Shown: one piece after another, positions 57,126 through 64,000 of the stretch
Numbering within the stretch: position 1 is the stretch's first letter
Layout: each line of letters opens with the position of its first letter
Assembly (NCBI RefSeq): GCF_014145335.1
Contig: NZ_JACIVI010000002.1
Coordinates: 62,001 to 126,000 of the forward strand
From: Aquariibacter albus
Lineage (GTDB): Bacteria > Pseudomonadota > Gammaproteobacteria > Burkholderiales > Burkholderiaceae_C
DNA length: 64,000 bases
Direction: 5' to 3'
Made by a program: the position numbers and the translations under genes
Notes under the pieces: generated by a model
The model's database searches: none
Seen by the model: only the letters and a program-made list of their open reading frames with translations
Told to the model about the DNA's origin: nothing

Positions 57126-58448
57126 GTGAACGATGTATCCGCCCCGGCGCTGCCCGACCCCCTCGAGGCCTGGCGTGCGCCCGGCCCTTTCGCCCCCCCA
57201 CCCCCTGCGCTTGGCGATGAAGCGCCGCAGGCTGCCGTCCACCGGCTGGACCGCTGGGCCCTGCGCCTGGGCGCCGGCCTCTGGGGCCTGCTCTTGCTGG
57301 GCACGGCCGGTGGCGTGCTGCTGCCCCTGGCCCTGGGCCTGCTGATCGTGGCCCTGCGCCGCAGTGCGCGGCTGGACCGTGCGGCCCGCGAGGGGCTGCG
57401 GGTCGATGCGCACACCCTGCCGGCCCTGCATGCACGCTGGCAGGCCCTGGCCGGTCCCGGCAGTCTGCGCCGGCCGCAGCCGGCCCTCTGGCTGCTGCCG
57501 GCCGTGGCGCCCGAGCCCGGGGCCACCTGCCCCGCAGCCCAGGTGCTGCGGGGGCCCGACGGCGGTGCGGTGCTCCTGCCGCGCGCCCTGCTCGAGGTGC
57601 TCGCCGACGATCCACAGGCCCTCGATTTCCAGCTCGGCCGGGCGCTCGCCTGCCTTCGCCACGCGTCTCCCTGGGCCGAGCTGCTGCGCCTGCCGGCGCG
57701 TGTCTTGCCGCTCCTCGGCCCGGCCCTCGACCGCGAGCGCGAAGCCGCCGCCGACCGTGCCGGCCTGCGCGCGGCCGGCGGCGACCCTGCGGCCGCTGCG
57801 CGCGCCCTGCTGCGGCCGGTGCTGGGCGCGACGGCGCCCGCCGTGGTCCGGCCCGGCGCCTCCGGGCCGGCGCCGGGCTTGCTCGCGGCCTACCAGGCCC
57901 TGCGCGCGCCCGGCCGCCCGCTGAGCGCCCGCGTGGCGGCTTTGCAGCAGGATGAGGAGCTCGTGCCTGCCGCAGTCCAGCCGCTGGCCTGGGCCCTGGC
58001 CCTGTTCACGCCGCATCCGGGCCGGGCACCGGCCTGGGCCAGTCTGGCCGTCGGCGCGGCCGCCTTGCTGCTGCTGGCGGCCGCGCAGCCGGTGCTTGAG
58101 GACCGGGGCGTGCGCCAGCGCCTGGCGGTCGCGCACGAGGCGGCCAAGCCGGTGGCGGCGGCCGTCAGTGCCTACCACCGCCGCCATGGCCAGGGGCCCG
58201 CCGGCCTGGGCACGCTGGGCCTGCCCGCGGAGCTGCCGGGCGGCCTGGGCCGGATCGAGCTCGATGCCGTCAGCCTGGTGCTGACCCTCCGCACCCCCGA
58301 CGGCGTGCTGCTGCTGGAGCCGCGCCTTCGCACCGCCCAGGGCCTGCGCTGGTTCTGCGTGCCTGGCCCCGGTCTGGCGCTGCGCCAGGCGCCGGCCGAA
58401 TGCCGCGGCGAGGGCCCGGTCTGGCCGGCCACGCCGCCCGGCCGCTGA
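57126..58448 (+). CDS. Degenerate M48-peptidase-like membrane protein fused to a pilin-like domain
   Basis: A 440-residue protein with GTG start (AAGGAG seven bases upstream). Two helices lie at about 48-82 (LGAGLWGLLLLGTAGGVLLPLALGLLIVAL). The next 130 residues look like an M48 peptidase: where HELGH is expected the sequence reads FQLGR (168-172), while the third-ligand segment EREAAADRAG (Glu206, Asp210) is kept, so the zinc site is destroyed. A third helix (AWASLAVGAAALLLLAAAQPVL, about 300-320) leads into VRQRLAVAHEAAKPVAAAVSAYHRRHGQGPAG and LRTPDGVLLLEPRL, ending RWFCVPG with Cys411 and PAECR with Cys426, the disulfide-loop pattern of type IV pilins. Divergent from fba; function unknown. 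Confidence 0.75.
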   Translation: MNDVSAPALPDPLEAWRAPGPFAPPPPALGDEAPQAAVHRLDRWALRLGAGLWGLLLLGTAGGVLLPLALGLLIVALRRSARLDRAAREGLRVDAHTLPALHARWQALAGPGSLRRPQPALWLLPAVAPEPGATCPAAQVLRGPDGGAVLLPRALLEVLADDPQALDFQLGRALACLRHASPWAELLRLPARVLPLLGPALDREREAAADRAGLRAAGGDPAAAARALLRPVLGATAPAVVRPGASGPAPGLLAAYQALRAPGRPLSARVAALQQDEELVPAAVQPLAWALALFTPHPGRAPAWASLAVGAAALLLLAAAQPVLEDRGVRQRLAVAHEAAKPVAAAVSAYHRRHGQGPAGLGTLGLPAELPGGLGRIELDAVSLVLTLRTPDGVLLLEPRLRTAQGLRWFCVPGPGLALRQAPAECRGEGPVWPATPPGR

Positions 58449-58464
58449 ACCCCGGGGACCGGCC

Positions 58465-59895
58465 TCAGGCCACCCGCATCACCTTGAGCATGTTGGTGCC
58501 GCCGGGGCGGCCCATGGGTTCGCCGATGGTGATGGCGTAGGTGTCGCCCGAGCTCAGCAGCCCGCGCTCGACCAGGATCTGCTCGGCCTGGGCCAGGGCC
58601 TGGTCGCGGTCGGTGCAGGCTTCCATCAGGATGGGCTGCACATTGCGGAAGAGCGCCATGCGGCGCTGGCTGGCGAGCTGCGAGGTCAGCGCGACGATCG
58701 GCACCTTGATCTTGTGCCGGCTCATCCAGAGCGCGGTCGAGCCGGATTCGGTCAGCGCGACGATGGCCCGGCAGTCCAGGTGCTCGGCGGTGAACAGCGC
58801 GCCCATGGCGATGCTCTGGTCGATGCGGGTGTAGTGGCGCTGGCTGAAGTCGGTGTCGAGCTGCGCCTCCTCGGCGCGCTCGGCCTCGGCGGCGATGGCG
58901 GCCATCTGCTCGATGGTCTCGAGCGGGAACTTGCCGGCCGCCGTCTCGGCGCTCAGCATGACCGCGTCGGTGCCGTCGAGCACGGCATTGGCCACGTCGC
59001 TGACCTCAGCCCGCGTCGGCACCGGGTTGACGATCATCGACTCCATCATCTGCGTCGCGGTGATGACCAGCTTGTCCAGCGCGCGGGCGCGCTTGATCAT
59101 CTTCTTCTGCAGGGCCGGCACGGCCGCGTTGCCGACCTCGACCGCCAGGTCGCCGCGGGCGACCATGATCCCGTCGCTGGCCTTGAGGATCTCGTCGAGC
59201 AGCGGAATCGCCTCGCTGCGCTCGATCTTCGCGATCAGGGCCACGCGGTGGTCGATGGGTTCGCCGGCCACGTCGGCGAGCTGGCGGGCCAGGATCATGT
59301 CGGAGGCGCTCTTGGGAAAGCTGACCGCCAGGTAGTCGCAGCGGATCGCCACCGCCGTCTTCAGGTCCTCCATGTCCTTGGCCGTCAGGGCCGGCGCGGT
59401 CAGGCCACCGCCGAGCTTGTTGATGCCCTTGTTGTTCGACAGCTCGCCGCCGACCTTCACCACCGTGTGCACGGCCTCGCCGACCACCCGCTCGACCCCC
59501 AGCACGATCAGGCCGTCGTTCAGCAGCAGGGTGTCGCCGGCCTTCACGTCGCGCGGCAGGTTCTTGTAGTCCAGGCCCACGGCCTGCACATCGCCCGGCA
59601 CCTTGCGGCCGGCGTCCAGCACGAAGGCGGCGCCCCGCTCCAGCATGACCTTGCCCTCGGCGAACTTGCCGACACGGATCTTCGGCCCCTGCAGGTCTGC
59701 CATGATGGCCACCTCCTTGCCGACGCGCTGCGCGGCTTCGCGCACCAGGCGGGCCCGGTCGATGTGATCCTGCGCCGTGCCGTGCGAGAAGTTCAGCCGC
59801 ACGATGTCCACCCCCCCGCGCAACATGCTCTCAAGCACTTCGGGCGAGGACGAGGCAGGGCCGAGGGTGGCGACGATCTTGGTGGCGCGGGTCAT
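58465..59895 (-). CDS. pyk: Pyruvate kinase
   Basis: A 476-residue glycolytic enzyme. The motifs are ATLGPASSSPEVLESMLRGGVDIVRLNFSHG, IMADLQGPKIRVGKF, YLAVSFPKSASD, IAKIERSEAIPLLDEILKASDGIMVARGDLAVEVG, ITATQMMESMIVNPVPTRAEVSDVANAVLDGTDAVMLSAETAAGKFP, and the C-terminal domain (FTAEHLDCRAIVALTESGSTALWMSRH). The start at 59895 removes 31 non-conserved residues that an upstream frame would add. It follows pgk by about 97 bases. Confidence 0.97.
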   Translation of the reverse strand: MTRATKIVATLGPASSSPEVLESMLRGGVDIVRLNFSHGTAQDHIDRARLVREAAQRVGKEVAIMADLQGPKIRVGKFAEGKVMLERGAAFVLDAGRKVPGDVQAVGLDYKNLPRDVKAGDTLLLNDGLIVLGVERVVGEAVHTVVKVGGELSNNKGINKLGGGLTAPALTAKDMEDLKTAVAIRCDYLAVSFPKSASDMILARQLADVAGEPIDHRVALIAKIERSEAIPLLDEILKASDGIMVARGDLAVEVGNAAVPALQKKMIKRARALDKLVITATQMMESMIVNPVPTRAEVSDVANAVLDGTDAVMLSAETAAGKFPLETIEQMAAIAAEAERAEEAQLDTDFSQRHYTRIDQSIAMGALFTAEHLDCRAIVALTESGSTALWMSRHKIKVPIVALTSQLASQRRMALFRNVQPILMEACTDRDQALAQAEQILVERGLLSSGDTYAITIGEPMGRPGGTNMLKVMRVA

Positions 59896-59992
59896 GGGGC
59901 TTGTCTCCGTTCTTCGATGTTCTGTCCGCGGGCCAGGGGGGCGATCGATCCTCCGGCCGGCCCGCGGCGGGCCGGAGGACATGCGCATGGCT

Positions 59993-61186
59993 TCAGCCGG
60001 CCGCGCGCTTCTCCAGGATCTCGAAGGCCGGCAGGGTCTTGCCCTCCAGCACCTCCAGGAAGGCGCCGCCGCCGGTCGAGATGTAGCCGATGTCGCGCTC
60101 GATGCCGTACTTGGCGATGGCCGCCAGCGTGTCGCCGCCGCCGGCGATGCTGAAGGCCGAGGAGTGGGCGATGGCCGCGGCCAGGGTGCGCGTGCCGCCG
60201 CTGAACTGGTCGTACTCGAACACGCCGACCGGGCCGTTCCAGACCACCGTGCCGGCGCGGGCGATGATGCCCGCCAGCTCGGCCGCCGTCTTGGGGCCGA
60301 TGTCGAGGATCAGGTCGCTGGGCTGCACCGCGTCGGCGGCCACCTTGTTCGCGCGCGCCAGCGCCGAGAACTCGTCGGCCACCACCACGTCGACCGGGAT
60401 CGGCACCGCGGCGCCGCGCTCGCTCATCATCGCGATGATGGCCTTGGCGTCCTCGACCAGGTCGGGCTCGGCCAGGCTCTTGCCGATCGGGTGGCCCGCG
60501 GCGAGCAGGAAGGTGTTGGCAATGCCGCCCCCCACGATCAGCTGGTCGACCTTGCCGGCCAGCGACTTCAGGATCGACAGCTTGGTCGACACCTTGCTGC
60601 CGGCGACGATGGCCACCAGCGGCCGGGCGGGCTCGGCCAGGGCCTTGTTGATCGCATCGATCTCGGCGGCCAGCAGCGGTCCGGCGCAGGCCACCGGCGC
60701 GTACTGGGCGATGCCGTAGGTGCTGCCCTCGGCGCGGTGCGCGGTGCCGAAGGCGTCGTGCACGAAGATGTCGCAGAGCGCGGCCATCTTGCGGGCCAGC
60801 TCCTCGTTGTTCTTCTTCTCGCCCTTGTTCAGGCGGCAGTTCTCCAGCAGCACGACCTCGCCGGGCTTGACCTCGACGCCGTCGATCCACTTGGCCACCA
60901 GCGGCACCGGACGGCCCAGCAGCTCGGCCAGCCGCTCGGCCACCGGGGCGAGCGAATCCTCGGGCTTGAACTCGCCCTCGGTCGGGCGGCCGAGGTGGCT
61001 GGTCACCATCACCGCGGCACCGGCATCCAGCGCCTGCTGGATGCAGGGCACGCTGGCGCGGATGCGGGTGTCCTCGGTGATGCGGCCGGCCTCGTCCTGC
61101 GGCACGTTCAGGTCGGCGCGGATGAAGACACGGCGGCCGGCCACGCGGCCTTCGGCGATCAGGTCGGTGAAGCGAAGCACATTCAT
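59993..61186 (-). CDS. pgk: Phosphoglycerate kinase
   Basis: A 397-residue glycolytic/gluconeogenic kinase: [11 protein letters not shown] near residue 20, [48 protein letters not shown], the hinge region [16 protein letters not shown], and the nucleotide site [12 protein letters not shown] ... [20 protein letters not shown] and [30 protein letters not shown]. The ATG at 61186 has AGAGG upstream. It begins the pgk-pyk run. The 57-base gap to azlD upstream leaves room for its own promoter. Confidence 0.98.
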   Translation of the reverse strand: MNVLRFTDLIAEGRVAGRRVFIRADLNVPQDEAGRITEDTRIRASVPCIQQALDAGAAVMVTSHLGRPTEGEFKPEDSLAPVAERLAELLGRPVPLVAKWIDGVEVKPGEVVLLENCRLNKGEKKNNEELARKMAALCDIFVHDAFGTAHRAEGSTYGIAQYAPVACAGPLLAAEIDAINKALAEPARPLVAIVAGSKVSTKLSILKSLAGKVDQLIVGGGIANTFLLAAGHPIGKSLAEPDLVEDAKAIIAMMSERGAAVPIPVDVVVADEFSALARANKVAADAVQPSDLILDIGPKTAAELAGIIARAGTVVWNGPVGVFEYDQFSGGTRTLAAAIAHSSAFSIAGGGDTLAAIAKYGIERDIGYISTGGGAFLEVLEGKTLPAFEILEKRAAG

Positions 61187-61243
61187 CGGAGAACCTCTTT
61201 CGATTGGATGGAAGGGATGGAGGGAAGAAAAGGGAAGGGGCGG

Positions 61244-61603
61244 CTAGCTGCCGAGGCCGAAACCCAGGCGCAGCAGCAGCATCACGGCCATGCCGACCAC
61301 GATGGTGCCGAGCAGGCCGCCGCGCAGCAGGAACCACAGGGCCGCAGCCAGCGCCGCCCAGAGCTGGGGCTCGCGCCAGGGCTCGGCGACCCACTGCCCC
61401 TGGCGCATCAGCACTTCGGGCAGCACCACCGCGGCCAGCGCGGCCACCGGCGCATAGCGCAGGCCGCGCTGCACGCGGTCGGGCAGACGCAGCTCGCGCT
61501 CGGAGAGAAAGAAGAAGCCGCGCGTGATCACCGTGATCAGCGTCAGGCCCCCGAAGGCCAGCAGGGCCTCGCCCAGGCTCAGCAGATGCACGGAGCTGTT
61601 CAT
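61244..61603 (-). CDS. azlD: AzlD-family branched-chain amino acid exporter subunit
   Basis: A 119-residue membrane protein with about four helices: LAFGGLTLITVITRGFFFLSER, LPDRVQRGLRYAPVAALAAVVLPEVL, AALAAALWFLLRGGLLGTIVVGMAVMLLLRLGFG. AzlD proteins pair with AzlC to export branched-chain amino acids. It starts seven bases after azlC ends. The window shows no Lrp-type regulator for the pair. Confidence 0.85.
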   Translation of the reverse strand: MNSSVHLLSLGEALLAFGGLTLITVITRGFFFLSERELRLPDRVQRGLRYAPVAALAAVVLPEVLMRQGQWVAEPWREPQLWAALAAALWFLLRGGLLGTIVVGMAVMLLLRLGFGLGS

Positions 61604-61610
61604 GTCCGAG

Positions 61611-62393
61611 TCATTGCGGCCCCGGCCCGGCGGGGCGGGATACCAGACGCTCGGCCAGCAGGCCCAGGGCCACGGCCGCGAAGATGGCCGTGACGATGTT
61701 CAGCCGGAAGGGCAGGGCATGGGCCGCGACGGCCGCCAGGCCCGCGGCCCCGGCGGCCAGGCCGGTGGCCCAGTCGCGCACCAGGCCCATCAGGAGACCG
61801 AACAGGGCCAGCGTCCCGGCGAATCCCAGGCCCCATTCGGACGGGATGCGGTCGGCCAGCAGGATGCCGGTGATCGACGCGCCCTGCCAGAACAGGTAGT
61901 TGGTGAGCGCGGTGCCGGCGAAGTAGGCGCGGGCTTCGTCCCGCGCGGCCGGATCCTCGGGCCGGATCGGCCGGCGTTCGAGCTGCTGCATGCACAGCAC
62001 GTAGTTCACGTCGCCGGCGAGGTAGGCCGCCAGCAGCCGGAGGCGCAAGGGCAGGCCGAGAAAGATCGGCCGCCAGCCGGCGCTGAAGATCACGAAGCGC
62101 AGGTTCACGCACAGCGCGGTGGCCCAAAGCACCCCCAGCGGCGCACCGGCCGCCAGCAGCGGCAGGGCTGCGAGCTGCGCGCTGCCGGCAAAGACGGTCA
62201 GGCTCATCAGCAGGGCCAGCGGCACGCCCAGGCCGCCCTTGACCATCGCCACCCCGGTGACCAGCGCCCAGGCGGCGATGCCGAGTTGCGGGGTCACCAT
62301 GTCGCGGATGCCGGCGCGCAAGGCCGGGTGGCGCCATCCCCCGGCCCAGGGCAGCGACCCGGTCGCGACGGGAGGGGCGGCGTGCGGCGGCAT
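61611..62393 (-). CDS. azlC: AzlC-family amino acid permease
   Basis: A 260-residue membrane protein with about six to seven helices: LGIAAWALVTGVAMVKGGLGVPLALLMSLTVFAGSAQLAALPLLAAGAPLGVLWATALCVNLRFVIFSAG is the family signature (FAGSAQ and the NLRFVIFS segment), then TNYLFWQGASITGILLADRIPSEWGLGFAGTLALF. Together with AzlD it forms a branched-chain amino acid exporter. The start at 62393 leaves about 30 hydrophilic residues before the first helix; a later start is possible. Confidence 0.9.
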   Translation of the reverse strand: MPPHAAPPVATGSLPWAGGWRHPALRAGIRDMVTPQLGIAAWALVTGVAMVKGGLGVPLALLMSLTVFAGSAQLAALPLLAAGAPLGVLWATALCVNLRFVIFSAGWRPIFLGLPLRLRLLAAYLAGDVNYVLCMQQLERRPIRPEDPAARDEARAYFAGTALTNYLFWQGASITGILLADRIPSEWGLGFAGTLALFGLLMGLVRDWATGLAAGAAGLAAVAAHALPFRLNIVTAIFAAVALGLLAERLVSRPAGPGPQ

Positions 62394-62477
62394 CCCGTCA
62401 TTGTCCCATCGGGCCCGCCCGCCTTCCGCCGCGCCCGGGCGGAAGGGGCGGGCGTCGAGGGGCTGCCCTGCGGCGGT

Positions 62478-62912
62478 TCAGGACGCGTGACGGCTGGCCT
62501 TGCTGCCCTGGGCGTCCGGGCGCTCGTCCGGCGCCGCCGGCCCTTCGCCCGCAGCGCCGGGCTCGGCCCGCGCTGTCTCGGCCTGTCGGCTGCCCGGGCG
62601 CGGCAGGGTCGGTGCGACGGCCTCGATCTTGTTCTCGCGCATGTACTCGTCCATCTCGCGCCAGCCGGCAAAGACGGCCGCCCGCTGGGCCTTGGGGTTC
62701 AGCACGAAGCAGTCCTCCAGCGCCCGGCCGGCATGCCGGCAGGCGCTGCCGATGGCCTGGCCGTCGGCCGCCTTGGCCTGATGCTGCTGTTCGGGCGATT
62801 CGATGCCCAGCCACTGGCAGCCCCCCAGCAGCAGGCTCGCGCCGAGCAGCGCGAGGCCGGCCGCGCCGGGGCGGCGCAGGCTGCGGACAGAAGGCGTGGG
62901 GAGGGGGGGCAT
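62478..62912 (-). CDS. Conserved hypothetical lipoprotein
   Basis: A 144-residue predicted lipoprotein: signal stretch AAGLALLGASLLLGGCQWLG with lipobox LLGGC at about residue 32, then IESPEQQHQAKAADGQAIGSACRHAGRALEDCFVLNPKAQRAAVFAGWREMDEYMRENKIE. The ALEDCFVLNP and FAGWREMDEYMRENK segments look strongly conserved in Burkholderiales proteins of unknown role. Two cysteines (SAC and EDC) could form a disulfide in the periplasm. The rest, rich in Ala, Glu and Pro, is likely disordered. Confidence 0.8.
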   Translation of the reverse strand: MPPLPTPSVRSLRRPGAAGLALLGASLLLGGCQWLGIESPEQQHQAKAADGQAIGSACRHAGRALEDCFVLNPKAQRAAVFAGWREMDEYMRENKIEAVAPTLPRPGSRQAETARAEPGAAGEGPAAPDERPDAQGSKASRHAS

Positions 62913-63010
62913 GGGCGGTGCGCAAGCTCAGGGGGTTCCTGGCTATCGGCCGCCCCGCCGGAGGCTTGAGGGGGCTGCCGCGTGGGCGGGGGCGCCACGC
63001 GGCAGGGGGC

Positions 63011-63469
63011 TCAGTTCGGCGTGCGCGACACGCGGGTCGTGCCGCCGCTGCTCACCAGCACCACCCGGTCGCCGGGCTTGAAGTTCTCTTCGCCCTGGGC
63101 CTGCACGATCGCGCGGCGCTCGCCGTTCTTCAGCTGCACGATCAGCTCGACGGCGGTCTCGCGGGTGCCGAAGCGTTCGGCCGCATTGCCGGCCACGGCA
63201 CCGACGACCGCCCCCAGCACGCCGACGGCCACCGATTCACGCCGTCCGCCGACCGAGCTGCCGGCCACGCCGCCGATCACCGCCCCGGTGGCGGCGCCGA
63301 CGCCCGACTGGCTGCCCTCCACCGTCACCGGTCGGCTGCTGATGATCGTGGCGTCCTGCACCGAGGACAGGCGTTGCGCATCGCCGCGCTGGACCACGTC
63401 CGGGCTGGTGGTCGAGCAGGCGGCCAGGCTGAGGGCCAGCACGGAGGCGAGCAGGAGGGGGTGACGCAT
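63011..63469 (-). CDS. Glycine-zipper outer-membrane lipoprotein, SlyB/Pcp-like
   Basis: A 152-residue lipoprotein: signal and lipobox LALSLAACST (Cys about 18), then a glycine-zipper core VGAATGAVIGGVAGSSVGGRRESVAVGVLGAVVGAVAGNAAE, which is the two-segment membrane zipper of the SlyB/OmpA-linked family, and a C-terminal VELIVQLKNGERRAIVQAQGEENFKPGDRVVLVSSGG. The latter is the conserved C-terminal piece of SlyB-type proteins. The start at 63469 puts the signal peptide first; an upstream frame to 63658 is not needed. Confidence 0.88.
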   Translation of the reverse strand: MRHPLLLASVLALSLAACSTTSPDVVQRGDAQRLSSVQDATIISSRPVTVEGSQSGVGAATGAVIGGVAGSSVGGRRESVAVGVLGAVVGAVAGNAAERFGTRETAVELIVQLKNGERRAIVQAQGEENFKPGDRVVLVSSGGTTRVSRTPN

Positions 63470-63650
63470 GACAGGTTCCGATCGTGGGTGTTCTGGACAG
63501 CCGTTCAACGCGATGCGGGCCGGGTCGGCTGACGGTGCGCGTTGCGAGACCCGGGTGCGACCCGGGTCGATCGGCGAAGTTTCCGTCCGTCGGACCGGCG
63601 GCGCGACGGATCGAAGCGCAAAGAAGTGTGAAAGCCGCCGCGTCGGCCGC

Positions 63651-64000
63651 TCAGCCATGCAGCCGGCTGTTGCGGGGCACGCTGGCGAGCAGGAACTCCA
63701 TCTGGTCGCTCAGGATGCGGCGGCCGCGCAGGATCATGTCCTCGTGCAGGCTGGGCACGTAAGGCAGGTAGAGCAGGCTCATGCGGGCCTCCTCCGGCAT
63801 CCGATTGCCCTTGCGGCCGTTGCAGGCCTTGCAGGCGGTGATGCAGTTCATCCAGCTGTCGGCGCCGCCGCGGGAGGTCGGCACGATGTGCTCGCGGGTC
63901 AGGTCGTCCAGGCTGAAGTGGCCGCCGCAGTAGGCGCAGATTTGCCGGTCGCGCAGGAAGAGCTTGGGATTGGAGAGCGCCGGGGTGTTGCGCCAGGCCC
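63651..64000 (-). CDS. HNH endonuclease family protein, 3' part
   Basis: The frame continues beyond base 64000, so the N-terminus is missing. About 115 residues are visible: FLRDRQICAYCGGHFSLDDLTREHIVPTSRGGADSWMNCITACKACNGRKGNRMPEEARMSLLYLPYVP. Two zinc-binding CxxC pairs, the HIVP core His and the downstream Asn are the HNH motifs of the 5-methylcytosine-type nuclease family. Such proteins are common single genes in Burkholderiales and need not be part of a restriction system. No methylase lies next to it. Confidence 0.88.
   Translation of the reverse strand, partial: AWRNTPALSNPKLFLRDRQICAYCGGHFSLDDLTREHIVPTSRGGADSWMNCITACKACNGRKGNRMPEEARMSLLYLPYVPSLHEDMILRGRRILSDQMEFLLASVPRNSRLHG

Noticed and set aside
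63651..64000. HNH endonuclease as part of a restriction or defence system
   Set aside because: No methyltransferase, specificity subunit or other defence gene is adjacent; stand-alone HNH genes of this type are common in the order.

Overview
The window is very GC-rich (roughly 70% or more by eye), gene-dense chromosomal DNA. The gene content and order point to a betaproteobacterium of the order Burkholderiales, probably the Rubrivivax/Leptothrix/Roseateles-like group: bamE-dapB-leuS-lptE-holA, hpf-ptsN-hprK, and pgk-pyk-fba-purC with purE-purK-tsaC. The genus is a guess. I see no rRNA, tRNA, insertion sequence, prophage or CRISPR array.

Layout. 1-8.5 kb: the 5' part of a malic enzyme gene, divergent from a DctS/DctR-like two-component pair, then thiL, a FadL-type porin, pgpA, and one ORF that joins a PncC/CinA amidase domain to a GhrA-type hydroxyacid dehydrogenase. 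8.5-15.5 kb (minus strand): bamE, dapB, ExbB/ExbD-type proton channel, leuS, lptE, holA, divergent from fur. 16-18.1 kb (minus): hpf, ptsN, hprK. 18.4-21 kb (plus): corA, a small membrane protein and an MFS transporter.

21-34 kb is the most distinctive part. A nine-gene minus-strand operon (FAD oxidoreductase of the COG2907 type, DUF1365, Cfa/UfaM-family methyltransferase, chalcone-isomerase-like protein, MFS transporter, DUF3833 lipoprotein, SDR, NTF2-like protein, renalase-like FAD protein) is followed upstream by a glutathione peroxidase gene. Divergent to these lies litR (a MerR-type, B12-binding photoreceptor regulator), a 56-codon DUF2256 zinc-finger gene, and an FeS-type photolyase. 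Three of these reading frames are joined by GTGA overlaps. The set looks like a light/singlet-oxygen defence island in which LitR senses light, photolyase repairs DNA, glutathione peroxidase removes peroxides, and the operon alters membrane fatty acids.

33-45 kb: a ferritin-like diiron protein, heptose-1-phosphate adenylyltransferase, rhombosortase-like protease coupled to glnE, a giant YhdP/AsmA-like protein coupled to a nitrilase-family hydrolase, a secreted cupin and an SDR. 45-47.4 kb: groES-groL with a CIRCE operator and heat-shock-like promoter. 47.5-53.7 kb: ribA, an SGNH-like lipoprotein, tsaC/sua5, purK, purE, and a thioredoxin-TPR chaperone. 53.7-61.2 kb: pgk-pyk and fba-purC-(TPR protein), separated by an unusual fusion of a dead M48-like peptidase with a pilin-like domain. 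61.2-64 kb: azlCD, two small lipoproteins and the 3' part of an HNH endonuclease.

All coordinates come from reading the sequence. Family calls rest on motifs and general familiarity; no database search was run.
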